Source of the DNA: Ophthalmolycus amberensis
Lineage: Eukaryota > Chordata > Actinopteri > Perciformes > Zoarcidae
Direction: 5' to 3'
Length of the DNA stretch: 64,000 bases
NCBI GenBank assembly: GCA_024529925.1
Contig: JAFEUB010000896.1
Coordinates: 738,501-802,500 of the forward strand
The notes beneath the pieces were generated by a model. It saw only the letters and a program-made list of their open reading frames with translations, ran no database searches and was not told the origin of the DNA. Each line of letters opens with the position of its first letter. Positions within the stretch are counted from its first letter, which is position 1. This document shows, one piece after another, positions 1 through 12,600 of the stretch. Both the position numbers and the translations under genes were made by a program.

Positions 1-634
1 CCTGTAGGAAATGTAAACATATGAAGTTAAATCGTTGAGTCAATACTCCATGTTGTACTACAACATCACTTAAGGTGTAACCTCATGGTAAATATTGACC
101 CATTTTTTAAGATATTTCAGATGCTCACCGCCTTATTTAGAAAGCTCTATTTTTTGCAGACATGAAAAATATACAGTATGAGAATACTATTCATCCACAG
201 TGGCCGTTCTTGAATACCCTGCTCACATTGGCTTTGCTTTCTCTGGTTGGATTAGTGCGACATAAAGTCAGACAGGCCCAAGGAAGCTGATGTTTTTCAT
301 GTTTGCTTTGTAAACGGAAAGCTTGCGTATGCAGTACAAGCGTGTTAGCACAGACACACCTTGTGTGAAGTACGAGGCTCTGTAGCATGAAGAAGAAAAA
401 TACAGAAGACTGGTAGGAAGTGAGATATCAAAGCAGACAACATGAAAGGATCCAATATATTAGAAAAGATATTTCAAAATGATGTGGCTAGAATATCTAG
501 AAAATGAAGAGGTAAGGACACAAACAATGTGCCGTCGATTTCATTTCGAAAATATTAAAGACTTGACATGACATCACTGCAAGTAGTCGTCGCAAGAACA
601 TATAAACAAACAATTGAACACACAAATCCCTTAC
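1..634. other. notch2 intron 5 (partial)
   Basis: No further EGF-coding segment with splice sites is visible on the minus strand between the window edge and the exon at 635. The sequence is unremarkable AT-rich intron. Confidence 0.7.
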
Positions 635-757
635 CAGTCCACTCTGGTGGGCACTGGCAGTTGTAGGTGTTGACTCCGTCCATACAGGTTCCTCCATTGG
701 CACACTGATGACCGGGGCAGTCATCAATGTTGCTCTCACAGTTAGTCCCGTTGAAAC
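635..757 (-). CDS. notch2: notch2 exon 5: end of EGF6 and most of EGF7
   Basis: 123 bp, acceptor GTGCCAG, donor GTAAGG. It encodes GFNGTNCESNIDDCPGHQC, then ANGGTCMDGVNTYNC and QCPPEWTG. NIDDC marks a calcium-binding EGF, CANGGTC is an O-fucose consensus site and NGT a sequon. This is the last coding exon visible; positions 1-634 are intron. Confidence 0.95.
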
Positions 758-3700
758 CTGGCACACATGATCGGGGAAGACATGAACTCAAACACCTAAC
801 TTGTATATGATATTCTCTAGTGTGCATTAGTATTATCACATGTCCTGGTAGTGTATAAACATCACTTGTGTGTGTGTTTGTTGTGTCAACTTGCTAACTG
901 TAGCAGACTGACAGCACAGTGTTTCCAACACAACACAGCAAACAGGATCAGACTGTTTGCACCTCAAACAACATAATGCAACAATACAGAAACTCAAAGC
1001 TACATTCATAGATAGATAAATACCAGTTATTGTATTCTCTTAAACGCCCTCTCTCTCTCTCACCAGGCAACAAAGTTGTTAATAGCTCTGTTGGTGTGCG
1101 GTGGTTCAACTTTTTAAAGGTGGTATTTTTAGTTCACATTCAGCTGGAACAAAAGTATTTCACAATCTGAATCCCCCTACCTGGGAGGCAGTGGCAAGAG
1201 TAGCTGATTTCAGAGTTCTGGTGGCAGGTGCCTCCATTAAGGCATGGTGAGGGTGAGCAAGGGATGTACAAGCTTTCACAGTGTCTGCCCGTAAACCCTG
1301 GGTCACAGGTACACCTGTAAGGACAGAGCACATTTCATTTAACTCAGTCGTATTTCCAGATGGTGGCATATTTCACATTTGATTATTACAAACTAGATTC
1401 TCACTTGTAGGAGCCAGGGGTGTTGACGCATAGGCCTTCGTTCTGGCATATAGCGGGCGTGGCAGCGCATTCATTCGTGTCATTCAGGCAGCGAGGACCT
1501 GTGTAGCCAGGAGGACAGGAGCACGTGTAGCTGCCGGCAGACGGAGAGCTGCACGTCCCACCGTTGGCACAGGGGCTAGAAAGACAGCTGTCCTCATGCT
1601 CACACTGCAGTCCTGGGAGTGAAGAGGAAGGAGAAGAGCAGAGCGTTAGTGCTTCAGCTGTCAATGTGTCCTCCACCTCTGGAAAACGACGGCTCAGATA
1701 ATAGAGGACAGCGATATGCAATGACGGATATATTTTTGTGGTTATCTGAAAGACTTGATATATCGCATGTTGTATTTTATCCAATGACACTTACAAGTAA
1801 AATACTTTTTAATCACCTTCTGGATCCATTAATGCATCAAGAGACAATCATGGGATGCCAGATTTGTTTTCACTTCATCAGTGCAGTGAGAGAAAATTGC
1901 TTAAAGATTTTTCAGCATCATTAAGAAGTTAATGTTGACTGCACAATGTAATGGCTATAGGAATAATGGCAGCATCTGTGTTTAAACAGGTTCCCTATAA
2001 GCTTGCCGCAAGTTCGTTTTTTAGAATTATAATTAAATGTCGCCAAAATCTAGCAGCAATGTTGCAACACGTGTCCTGTATTGTTGCTAGCTGCTGGGCC
2101 CCACATCTGGATTCACACCAAGAAGCGACTTGTTCCTTGCTTCAAGGCTTCATTTTTACTTTTGCTGTATATGTTATGAGGATATAAGGTATAGCAGTCT
2201 TTACAGCTAGCAAGTGTGAACAAAAGTCAGATATCACTGCCCTACTGGCAAACCCCTGAGAGGTGATTAAACAGCATCTCACCTGTCCATCCTCTGGCGC
2301 ACTCGCACTTGTATTTGTCGAGGGACAGCAGGATGCAGACACCCTTGTTGGCACAGGGGTTGTTGGGGTAACACGTGGAGTTCTGGGGAGTTTTGCAGTG
2401 CTGTCCGGTGTAGCCGAGAGGGCATGTGCAGGCGGCGCTGCCTGGCACGGGTACGCCCGCTAACATGGACACAGAGCAGTTCCCTCCGTTCCGGCAGAAG
2501 CCCGGGTCACAAGGGTCCTTGTGGTGGCAGTACTCACCCAGGAAGCCTGGTGCACACCTAAACACACACACACACACACACACAGACACAGAAATCAATG
2601 ATGGAGCACGCAGAGGCACACACAAGGGTTTAAACCTAATCACCCCTCAATACAGACACTACAGTTGAAAGATGAATTAAACAATTGCGTGTGTTTGACA
2701 GAGACGTAAAGAAACAAAACAAAAGCGTGAGTTTCAGTCAGGTGCACACACTGCACCACATCAGACAGCAGCATTGATACCAGAGCGTAGCGTCTGCACT
2801 GGAGTCCTGCAGTACACACAGATCAAAGGAAAGAAATGAACCCAGCACAGGTAAACACTGGTGTCTAACGCACAGTCTATACTGTGACGTAAACAACAGC
2901 ATGCGGGGACCCACATCCCTGAGCAGGAGTACAAGCAGAATGTGTGGTTGTGCATTGTTCAGTTACTAATAAAGGGTTCATGAACTGCAGTTTATGAGCT
3001 TTTAAAAGAAATATGAAGTATTTACAGTGCAAGGTACACACACACACACACAGAGTTCATGTGGCCATGAGCTGCTTGACAGAAGAAGTTGGAGCATTGT
3101 GTCTTGCTGAAGGCCATTTTGAAATGCTGTTAAGATGTGAATCGCTAACCCTATGATTATGATTACTGATATGAGATACTCAGAACCCTGAGCTGTTGCC
3201 CCACAAACCCCGGTCAGAGAAAAGGGGGAAGCTGCGCTTGGTGAAAGGGTTAAACCGGGGTCAGTGACGGAAAAGAAGAAGTCAGAAAGTAGAAGGATGT
3301 GAGGTGGAGTTATCTGGAAGTTGTTGACTGGCAGCAAACTAAAGCTAGTGGAAAGCACCAGCACGTCTGAGGGCAATGTAGAAGATGAACCATGTCCATG
3401 GCAACAGATAAGTAATGTCATAATGTCCACAGAAATGTGTCCACAGTGAAGGTAAAGACATTTGCAAGTTGTTCACAACAAGCTGTATGGTGTACGACGA
3501 AAAGAAAAGCAGCACTCTATCGTGTTGTGACCACATTTGGTCTGTTTTTTCCTCGGCTTATTCATCAGCCCCTTTCTTTCCATTTCTCTTTCTTCTTCTC
3601 GGTGATTCAGCGACACGTCGAGCAGCGGGGAGGATATTACAATATTACACAATGTCCACGAGGACATCATCAAAAACAGAGATTCCTTTCGTCACTTTCT

Positions 3701-5284
3701 ATTCCTCTGTTTGTTCTCAGTCCCTCCCACTTTCACACACCACTTCTCCTCTGTGTGTGTGTGCGACGCCATTTGGTCAGGGGTGTTATTTTGAGCAAAA
3801 AATTCGTTATTAGTCAGGTAATTTCCTGTGTAATGCTATTTTTGATCAGCCGTCTGTTGCATTGTGCGGCACATGGCTGACACGCTGTCTAGGGACCGTG
3901 GGCGACGGAGCGGCCGGCTGCCTCTTACACGGGCCTCTAAACCGGCCTCCCTAGAGGGGCTCAGGTAACATAATAGCGGAGATACACCACAGAGTAACTA
4001 CCACACACATACGCAGGCACAGAGAAATGAATACCTTCTTTCATAACCTTTCCAAATGGATACATATGCTTTTTTTTCACAAATAACCGCACCTCTAGGA
4101 TGTAAATATAAAGGGTATCAGAAGTATCAGAGATCGGTGTTATGAGCCATATAAAACAGAGACGAAACATTGGAGGTGGGAATTATCTGAAATACAGTCT
4201 CACGCTTATTAACTTTTATTTATTATGGGCCACTCCGCCCAGAAGCAGCCTGAAGATATTAGGTGATGAGCGCATGGGAAAGAGGGGGGAAGTCGACTCA
4301 ATGATCAATCACATCTGTGAGGATACTACTCGGTATATGATGTGTGAGTCAGCCAATGTCTCCTCAAACACGACAAACAACAAGCTGACACCAAACACAC
4401 ATTAGGCTACAGTATATCAAACGCACTGACGTGTACACAAACCAACCCCAAAACGAATGGAATCAACACCATAATGTTGAGCAATATGTTTTGAGAGTTT
4501 TCTATTTGTTTAAACTAGATATGACAGACAACTCTTTTACTACTTTCAAGTTTAGTTTAGTTCTTATTCCATCGACCAAAAATGATGATAAAAAAAAGAA
4601 GCTCTTTATTATTGGAGCCGTTCTGTCTGACAAGGCCCTAACTCATTGTTGGTTTTTGTCTGATTTCGTGGAATTTTTTGACAGTAACACAACATAGAAT
4701 ATTATTCTAAATGTATATTTTGTCTCCCGAACATATTCTCTATAACTCTGCCATGTGCATGTCCTCATGGTGCTGGTAAACAGATAAACAAGTTGGCAGG
4801 TTAGTGACGCAGGATCTTCAAAGAAGAGACGGACTTCATGCCTCTTCACTTCCACTCTGTCAGATTAGACATGGCCACCCTCCCTCTTTCCTGTCTCCGT
4901 CCCTGTATCAGCACGTCTGCAGTGCAACCCCCGACACACATGCCAATACACACACACACACACACACACACACACGCGCGCACATAAATACACAAACACA
5001 GAGACGTCCCTCCCCACTCCGAAGGCAAACACAGCTTGGTCATGATATCACAACAAGACGGCCGTCGTGGGAATTAGGACTGCTTTCTTCTCCTCCGCCC
5101 CCTCTCAGGGAGGAATGACATGGCCTTCTGCCCTGGGACATACATCACATTAGCACACTGTCATGCGATGAACACCGTGTCCAGGTTAATACCAGGTTTA
5201 CGTTTCACTGGGATCATTTCACACATTTTTCACTGTTTAAAACGATGGGGAATACGAGAGGTATTTTCAACAAAGTCAAGGAGC

Positions 5285-5319
<35 letters not shown>

Positions 5320-6487
5320 GGGGGGAGAGAGATTGGTGGTCATGCAACTCTACACCACCCTACAAGAATCATTTGCAGCTTTGAGAATTTTTTGAGAAAA
5401 TTCCAAAGCGCTGACAGGAAAGATGCGCAGCAATCTCTATTAAATTCAATCGCTGCTATCCAACCGGTGTTGACAGAACCAAATGCCATGGCGTCAGGAA
5501 GTGATACCACCCCGTCCTTCAGGTTTCACTCCCAGATAGTGCGCTCATTCCAAGCCTCCGGCTGTATCGCTATAGAGCCGGAGGCCAGCAGACAAGGCTG
5601 AGCACGATTCACATTATTGTCAGGAAGTGGTGGTGTCTCACTGCTGGCCCACTAGTCGCTGAACGCAACACGGGGGTGTAAGTGTGATTCTTCAGACACG
5701 CTTTCAACAGAACAAGGGCAAGAAGTTGCACACGGATAAATGCGCCGCTCTACTTTCATGAAAAGAAAAGGGAGCGGAGAGGGTTTTCTGCAGCCAAAGT
5801 CATCTATGGGATTCTTTGTTTTGCTCCATGAGGGCTTTTTTTTGCTCTTTTCCCCATCCTTCTCTTACTCCGTGCAATTTCCTGCAGCCCTTCTTTTCCC
5901 TCCCTTTCTCACTCCTCCACCTCTCATTTCTAACCCACTCTGGAGGTGTCAGGTTTCTACAGCTGGTTCACATTAGCGCCCCCATCTCACGCACACCCCT
6001 CCCTCCCTCCCTCTCTCTCTCTCTCTATGCACCCCTTCTCTCCTTCGTCCTCTCTCCCGCCTCCTCCTCCTCTACCTCATGCTGACCTCTGCCTGTCCTG
6101 GCTGGCCGGCCGTGGGGGGGGGGGGGGGGGGGGGGGTTTCAATGAGCAGAATTGAGTGACTTGAATCTCACTCACTCGTGTAATGTCTCCCACGTCTTTC
6201 ATTTCTAATTCCTATGTCTCAAGCTCCTCTCTGACTCTCCTCATCTCAAATCTCTAATTCCCCTTTTCTTTTGTGCTAAATCTCTCCACCTTCCTCAACT
6301 ACGATCCCACCACCTCCTCCACCTCCTCCTCAGCAACGCTTAATAACTTCATCATGCTCTCCCCCTGCGGCCATCCCAGAGACACAGTGTGAGAGTTGTG
6401 GGAGAGCATAAGCCAGCTCACATTTCAATCCCTGGATCACTCCCTGGCTTGGCTAGAGCATAGGTGGTCTATTCACTGTACTGTCGT

Positions 6488-6539
<52 letters not shown>

Positions 6540-9500
6540 CACGTTACTGCTGGCTTTGCTGTTGCTTCAATGCATGGCTATGCTGCAAGATGCCTGGTAG
6601 ATTATAGTTTGGAAAGAAAAAAGCTCACGAGTAGTTCACTTATATTCAGACGCTGCCGCTCTATCAGACCCAGAGAGTCTGCAGAAATGTTAATCCAGAT
6701 CACAGGATTTAAGTTTTTAAACTGCAGCCTAGGGCCGGGTGAAATCATTATTATTATTATCTCAGATATTGCTATAAATAATCAAAGTGATGTTCAAAGC
6801 AATGGACCGTGTTAGTCATGACATGAGAGCAGACTCCTCCTATATGCGTTAATCAGCTGGATGATGAGATGAACGTTCACAGTCATATCAGAGCCGGAAG
6901 TGACACAAACAGCGATGCACTTTCTTGACCTCAAAGGTGAACGGGGCGGCCTGACCCGGGAGCTCCCGTGTGGTGGAGTATATCTCAAAAGGGAGGTGCA
7001 CCAGCATGTGACCTTATCTGCTCTACCTCCACTCAGCAAAGAATGCTTTGACACCATTTCTTCACAGTCAATTGCTGCTGCTGCTGCTACTGTACACTGG
7101 ACAGATGGGAGCTTCAGTTGAGGAAGAGCACCCGAAATTCAGACATTATTTGTCCGATCACAGATCTGTCTCAGTGTAAATGCAGTGTGTGGATAATATA
7201 GGTCTGGAATGGGAGCAGTGTAATATCAGCCAGTGCCACAGTCTGTGGGTAAATAAAAAAAACACTTAAATGTAGATGTATGGGTTCTTTTTAGGGGGAT
7301 GGAAACTATGAATCGACTACTTCGACAATCGTTAGTAGCTATGTCGTTTTAGTGGTTTATATTTTTGGCACACTCCACTTTTCATACAGCAGAGGCAGTA
7401 GAAATAACATCGGGGGCGGGCGGGAGTGGTCTGAGAATGATGTCCAAGTTGTGGAGAAAAGAAAGACACAAGAGAGAGGAAGAGGAAGAGGAAGGTGGAT
7501 GAAGTGAAGAGGGCGCAATGAGGTGACCAGAAAAGCAATGAGAGAGCGAGACATACGGAGAGCAAAGGAAGCCGGGCAGGCAGTCACACTGAGAAGCTTC
7601 AGAGCAGACAGAATAAAGGAGTGCAGAGCAGGGTGGAGTCCAGACGAGGGACATGTGGTCAAATCTCAGGCTGTGATCAAAAAGACTCATCTGAGTGGCT
7701 GTGGTACGCAGCACGGGAACCATTTTCTCTCTAAGCCTGCCGCTCTACGTTGTTCTGTCATTATCCCGTTTCTGCGGTTCTTTAATGTGGAATCTCCAAT
7801 GATAGGTCTGTCGGCCTGTAAAGTCTTTTTTCTTTCATTAAAAATGTAGACGGAAGTGTTTGTCCTCTCTACTTTAGCTCATTGTTAGTAACTGAATGGC
7901 TATTTCTGCAGCTTACTCAAGAGATTCTTCAGATGCTAAACGTTGGATCAAATGTAATTAAATATAAGTAGTAACAGCTGCTTTTTTGTAATTAACTGAG
8001 TGATGATGCACTGAAGCTCACACAGCCTTTACATCACGGTGCATGTATGGCGAAAGTGTGACCGTATGACAAAACTGAGGTGCTTTTGACCCCACGGTGT
8101 CATCGTCGCTGTGTGACAGAGAGCCACTCGTCACCTCACTGTGTGTGGGTTTATGGTCTGGTTGCTACATTCCCCACTGGTTTGTAAGGCTTCCTCTTTC
8201 TGAGAGCAGGGTTTGCATCTCTAGAACTCCGAGCAGCCTGGTGCTCATCCGCATGTTTGTAGGTTTTTACGGGGCTCTTTGTTTGTTTTTTGGGGGGGTT
8301 TTGGGGCTGTCGGTCACCTCGGGCTCTGAGAAATTGTGCGCACCATTTTTCACAAATTAAACAATTGATTGAAACATGCACTCAAGAGAACTACTACATG
8401 TCCAACATCCAAATACTGAACCTGGTGTGATTGAAGGGGTAGTTTGGATCTTTGTTAGGTCGGGTTGCATGAGGTAGTAATGTACTGCTGTTTGTTTGTT
8501 GTTTGTTGTTTTTGGTACCAAGGACGAACAATTGAAAATCACCGCTCAGCTTCAGTCACTGATGTTAAAACCCACAAACCAAGCCAGAAATCTAGGTGTA
8601 GTTATGGATTCAGACCTCAACCTGAACAGCCATATCAAGACAATTACAAAATCAGCCTATTATCACCTGAAGAATATATCAAGGATTAGAGGACTTATGT
8701 CTCAACAGGATTTGGAAAAACTTGTCCACGCATTTATCTTCAGCAGACTGGACTACTGTAACGGTGTGTTTACAGGTCTCTGTAAAAAATCCGTCAGAAA
8801 GCTGCAGCTGATTCAGAACGCTGCAGCTCGAGTCCTCACTAAGACCAGGAGGGTGGATCACATCACTCCAGTTCTGAGGTCTTTGCACTGGCTTCCTGTC
8901 CAACAAAGAATTGACTTTAAAATCCTGCTGTTGGTTTACAAAGCACTGAATGGTTTTGGGCCAAAATACATCTCTGATCTGCTGCTACCTTATGAACCAT
9001 CCCGACCCCTCAGGTCGTCTGGGACCGGTCTACTTTCTGTTCCCAGAGTCAGAACTAAACATGGAGAAGCAGCGTTCAGTTTTTCTGCTCCACACATCTG
9101 GAACAAAGTCCCAGAAAGCTGCAGGTCTGCTGAGACCCTCAGCTCATTTAAATCAAGATTGAAGACTTTTCTGTTTGCTGCTGCCTTTAATTGAACCACA
9201 TTCAATTAATATATTAATCAATTTCCTGCATTTCTGCATTTTACTACTGCATTTTATTTCTTACACTGTTTTTTTAAATTGTTTTTATGTTTTGATGCTT
9301 TTAATGGTTTTATGTGAAGCACTTTGAATTACCTTGTTGTTGAAATGTGCTATACAAATAAACTTGCCTTGCCTTGCCTTGCTGTGGACGAGGGCAGCAG
9401 CAAAATGTATTGCCAGGCAGCCTTTTCTGATGGCGAACTGAAGAAAGTGGTTAATACACCGACTATGGATGAGAACCTCAAACAACCCAACATCAAACTA

Positions 9501-9588
9501 ACAACTAACTAATTAATAATCTATCCCTTTAACTGAACTTCAGACCTCTCTGTGCCATCATGTGAACTTGCCCTCAAGGTGCCCCGGA

Positions 9589-9638
<50 letters not shown>

Positions 9639-12600
9639 GACATGCCACATACGAAAACATACGCACAAAGAAACTCTTATCATTGTGGTTCCAGCCTAAA
9701 CCACATCTGCAGCGCTGTGAGCAGAACTGTGGGAAGGAGATAAGTCTTTGGAGAGTAAGAGCGGGAAATCACTGCCGTGGGTTCCAGTCTCCTACTCTGG
9801 CTTTTGTTGACTTTAGTTCGGATCATATGCCTTACCCACTTAAAATCTGAGTGTGTGGGTGTGTGTGTGTGTGGGTGTGTGTGTGTGTGAGTGTGTGTGC
9901 CTGGGAGAGTGAGTGCTGTGGAGGTGTGGAGCAGAGAGGAGAAGTGACTGTTCCAAAACCATTTCCTGCCAACTATCTTCTCTGCTTTGCATTCTTTCTG
10001 TGAGGTAACGAGGTGACACAAAATGACTGGGTCAACAACAGCCGGAGGGGAAAAAGATCCTCAGCAAAGCTCTGAAGACACACAGATGTGAATGAGATAT
10101 AAAGCAGGTACGGCTGTAATAAGGGCGAGAGGGTGAAGGTCTAAACAGTAACGGGGGGGGGGGTAGTGGGGGAAGGATTAAGAAGCCCGGTGAGTCGTGT
10201 CCAGAGGCATCTAAATCCCTGAAGCAAAGGGAGGGACAGAAGCATGGACAGATGAGTGACAGTTTGATGAAGGAGGCGTAGCAAGAGGGAGATTACACTC
10301 CTCTCTCTGCTCCGCTTCTCCCCCCCCCCCCCCCTCTTGGCTGCTCTCTCATCATTAGTAAGGAGTTGTGCTCCGAGGCATTCCTCCTCAAATTACCTGA
10401 AAAAAGACATCCTCTTTTCTTTTGGCCCCTTTCTCTTCCTCAGTCTGCCCCGCAGGCAGATTCTACCTGTCAGATCAAACAGGCAGCAGGTCTACACAAC
10501 ACAGTAACTCTCAACCCTCTTTCAAGAAAAACTTTTTTTAATAAACGTAAAGGCATGACAGTGACTGCCGGAGAGAGAGAGTGAGGAAGAAGGGGGGGGG
10601 GGGGGGGGGGGGCATTGCGAGGGAGGGAGAAGTTAATCAGTTTGCACCGTGGCCCAACAGCAGACAAAGAGATCTTGTTCTGGAGGAAAATAGGCTTTCG
10701 ACAACGTAATGTGTGTCGCCTCACCCGTACTCGTACTGCTCAGTTATTAAGTCAGTGAGTCAGACTCCATGTTGGGCTGCATTCACTCTAAATTAAACAG
10801 GAAAAACAAACAAACTGTCCGACGCAATGGCAGGACGATAAAACGATTTAATGTAATTATTAGCAATACATCTGGCTATGAAATGCAGCTTTCTCTTCAT
10901 ATTCTATTGCAAAATGTAACGACTTTCTCTGGTGCGAGGGAGCTACGTAACAGGACGACAAAAAGTTCAATTAAAAGAACAATACTCGGAATGCTGAATC
11001 AGCATTCCAACAATAACCATAACATTTGGACGTCAATGCCGGCTGCCGTTACCGGTATTCTCTCCCGGCCTCACCCAATGTTTTTGAGTTATATTTTCCT
11101 GCTGTCGTCCGCCACCAACATGATTTCATGTGAACGCAGCGTTAGTGTCAGGAATCCTTGGCCAACAAACCGGACCACTGTTTCTGTGCACTTCGTCAAT
11201 ACCTCGTCAGAAAAGAGTTATGTATCCCTCTGGTTACAAATGCTGAGCAATCAAACTTGTGACATGCACAGATCTACACCGAGACACACACTCACACACC
11301 TTTTTTTCTCACACCCAAGGCCGATGGCTTGCAGTGCCACCGGTTAGACGGCTTCCCTGCACCCTGCTAGTCAGCTAGTCGACCTCTCCCATGCACTAAT
11401 ACTCCCTCTTCACGTCCAAAATGAGACACCTGAGCTTCATTTGCAAACGTAACATTTTCCAATGTCATTGTCATTATAGTCATTGTCTTGAGGAGGAGGA
11501 TCTTCCCTATCGTCTCTTTTCCCTTCTCCTTATCTGTCTTAAATGGAAAAAAAGACACACACACACACACACGTATAGAGTAGTTCTATGTTTTCCAGAG
11601 TTTCCAGAATGTATGGGAACTCTGCAGAAGTTGCACAGAAGCTCATTCTGCAGCGGTTTTCATTACGTTTATCAAACAATAACAACTGGATTAATGGAGG
11701 AACACTATTTTACTCTCAGCATTAAAAGCGCTTTTACACTCGGAATGTCGTAAAATGTCTCGCAAAAGGAATTGAACTGTCCATCAGTTGAAACTCATGA
11801 ACTGTTTCACTATACAGTTACTCCCAGTGTGACCCCAGGTGTGATAATTAGGCTGGTCCGAGCCAAAAGGGCCAAAGTAACTGTTGACTTACAACCGGCT
11901 GCCTTTAACACACTGAGGAGACTAATAAACACAACATTTGATTTCCACACAATGAGTCTTTTCATCAGCAGCACAGTGCAGACGGGGCCAGACAGAGGCA
12001 AGTGCGTGCATTGGAGTCCACAAGTGTGTGTGTGTGTGTGTGTGTAGTTCATGTTTACTTGTGAACTGACTAGTTAATCGGTCTAACAGTGGGCCTGCGC
12101 TCTGTCAGCTGACTGGAACTGAGAGACCCCTCTCTGTGTGTCTTCAGGGGGAAAAGGCCTCTCTGCCTGTTTTCATCAGCATTATCATCATTTCATTCAT
12201 ATAAAAATAAATGATGACTTTAGAAAGGGAGACAGCTAGGCTGAGCGAGAGCGCGAGTAAATACCGCAGATATCTGATAGTGCCAGACTGCAAGACTTCT
12301 TCAAAATGAAAAATGACTTGTCCCCTAGCACAGAAAACATCAAATGTCATGTTAATAATTTATAACTGCAATTAAATATAAGCAAACGTAAAAGGAACAA
12401 CGTAAAAAAAAAATAAAACCTGAGAGGATGCGGTGAAACCATAAACAGCTGCAAATGATTCGAATGTTGTTTCATAGGAACTGTGTTCTACTGGTACTGC
12501 ATGTCTACCGTCTCCCCGTATTTAAAGAGCAATACACGACATTCTCAGCATTTATAAAGCAGCAAACTATTTTCCACGTAAAGAAATAGTGGAGTAATGT

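Noticed and set aside
497..766. Second minus-strand frame over notch2 exon 5
   Set aside because: Shadow of the real exon in another frame; it lacks the EGF cysteine pattern.
3437..3880. Plus-strand 147-codon frame in notch2 intron 2
   Set aside because: Low-complexity, T/C-rich translation without homology; intronic on the opposite strand.
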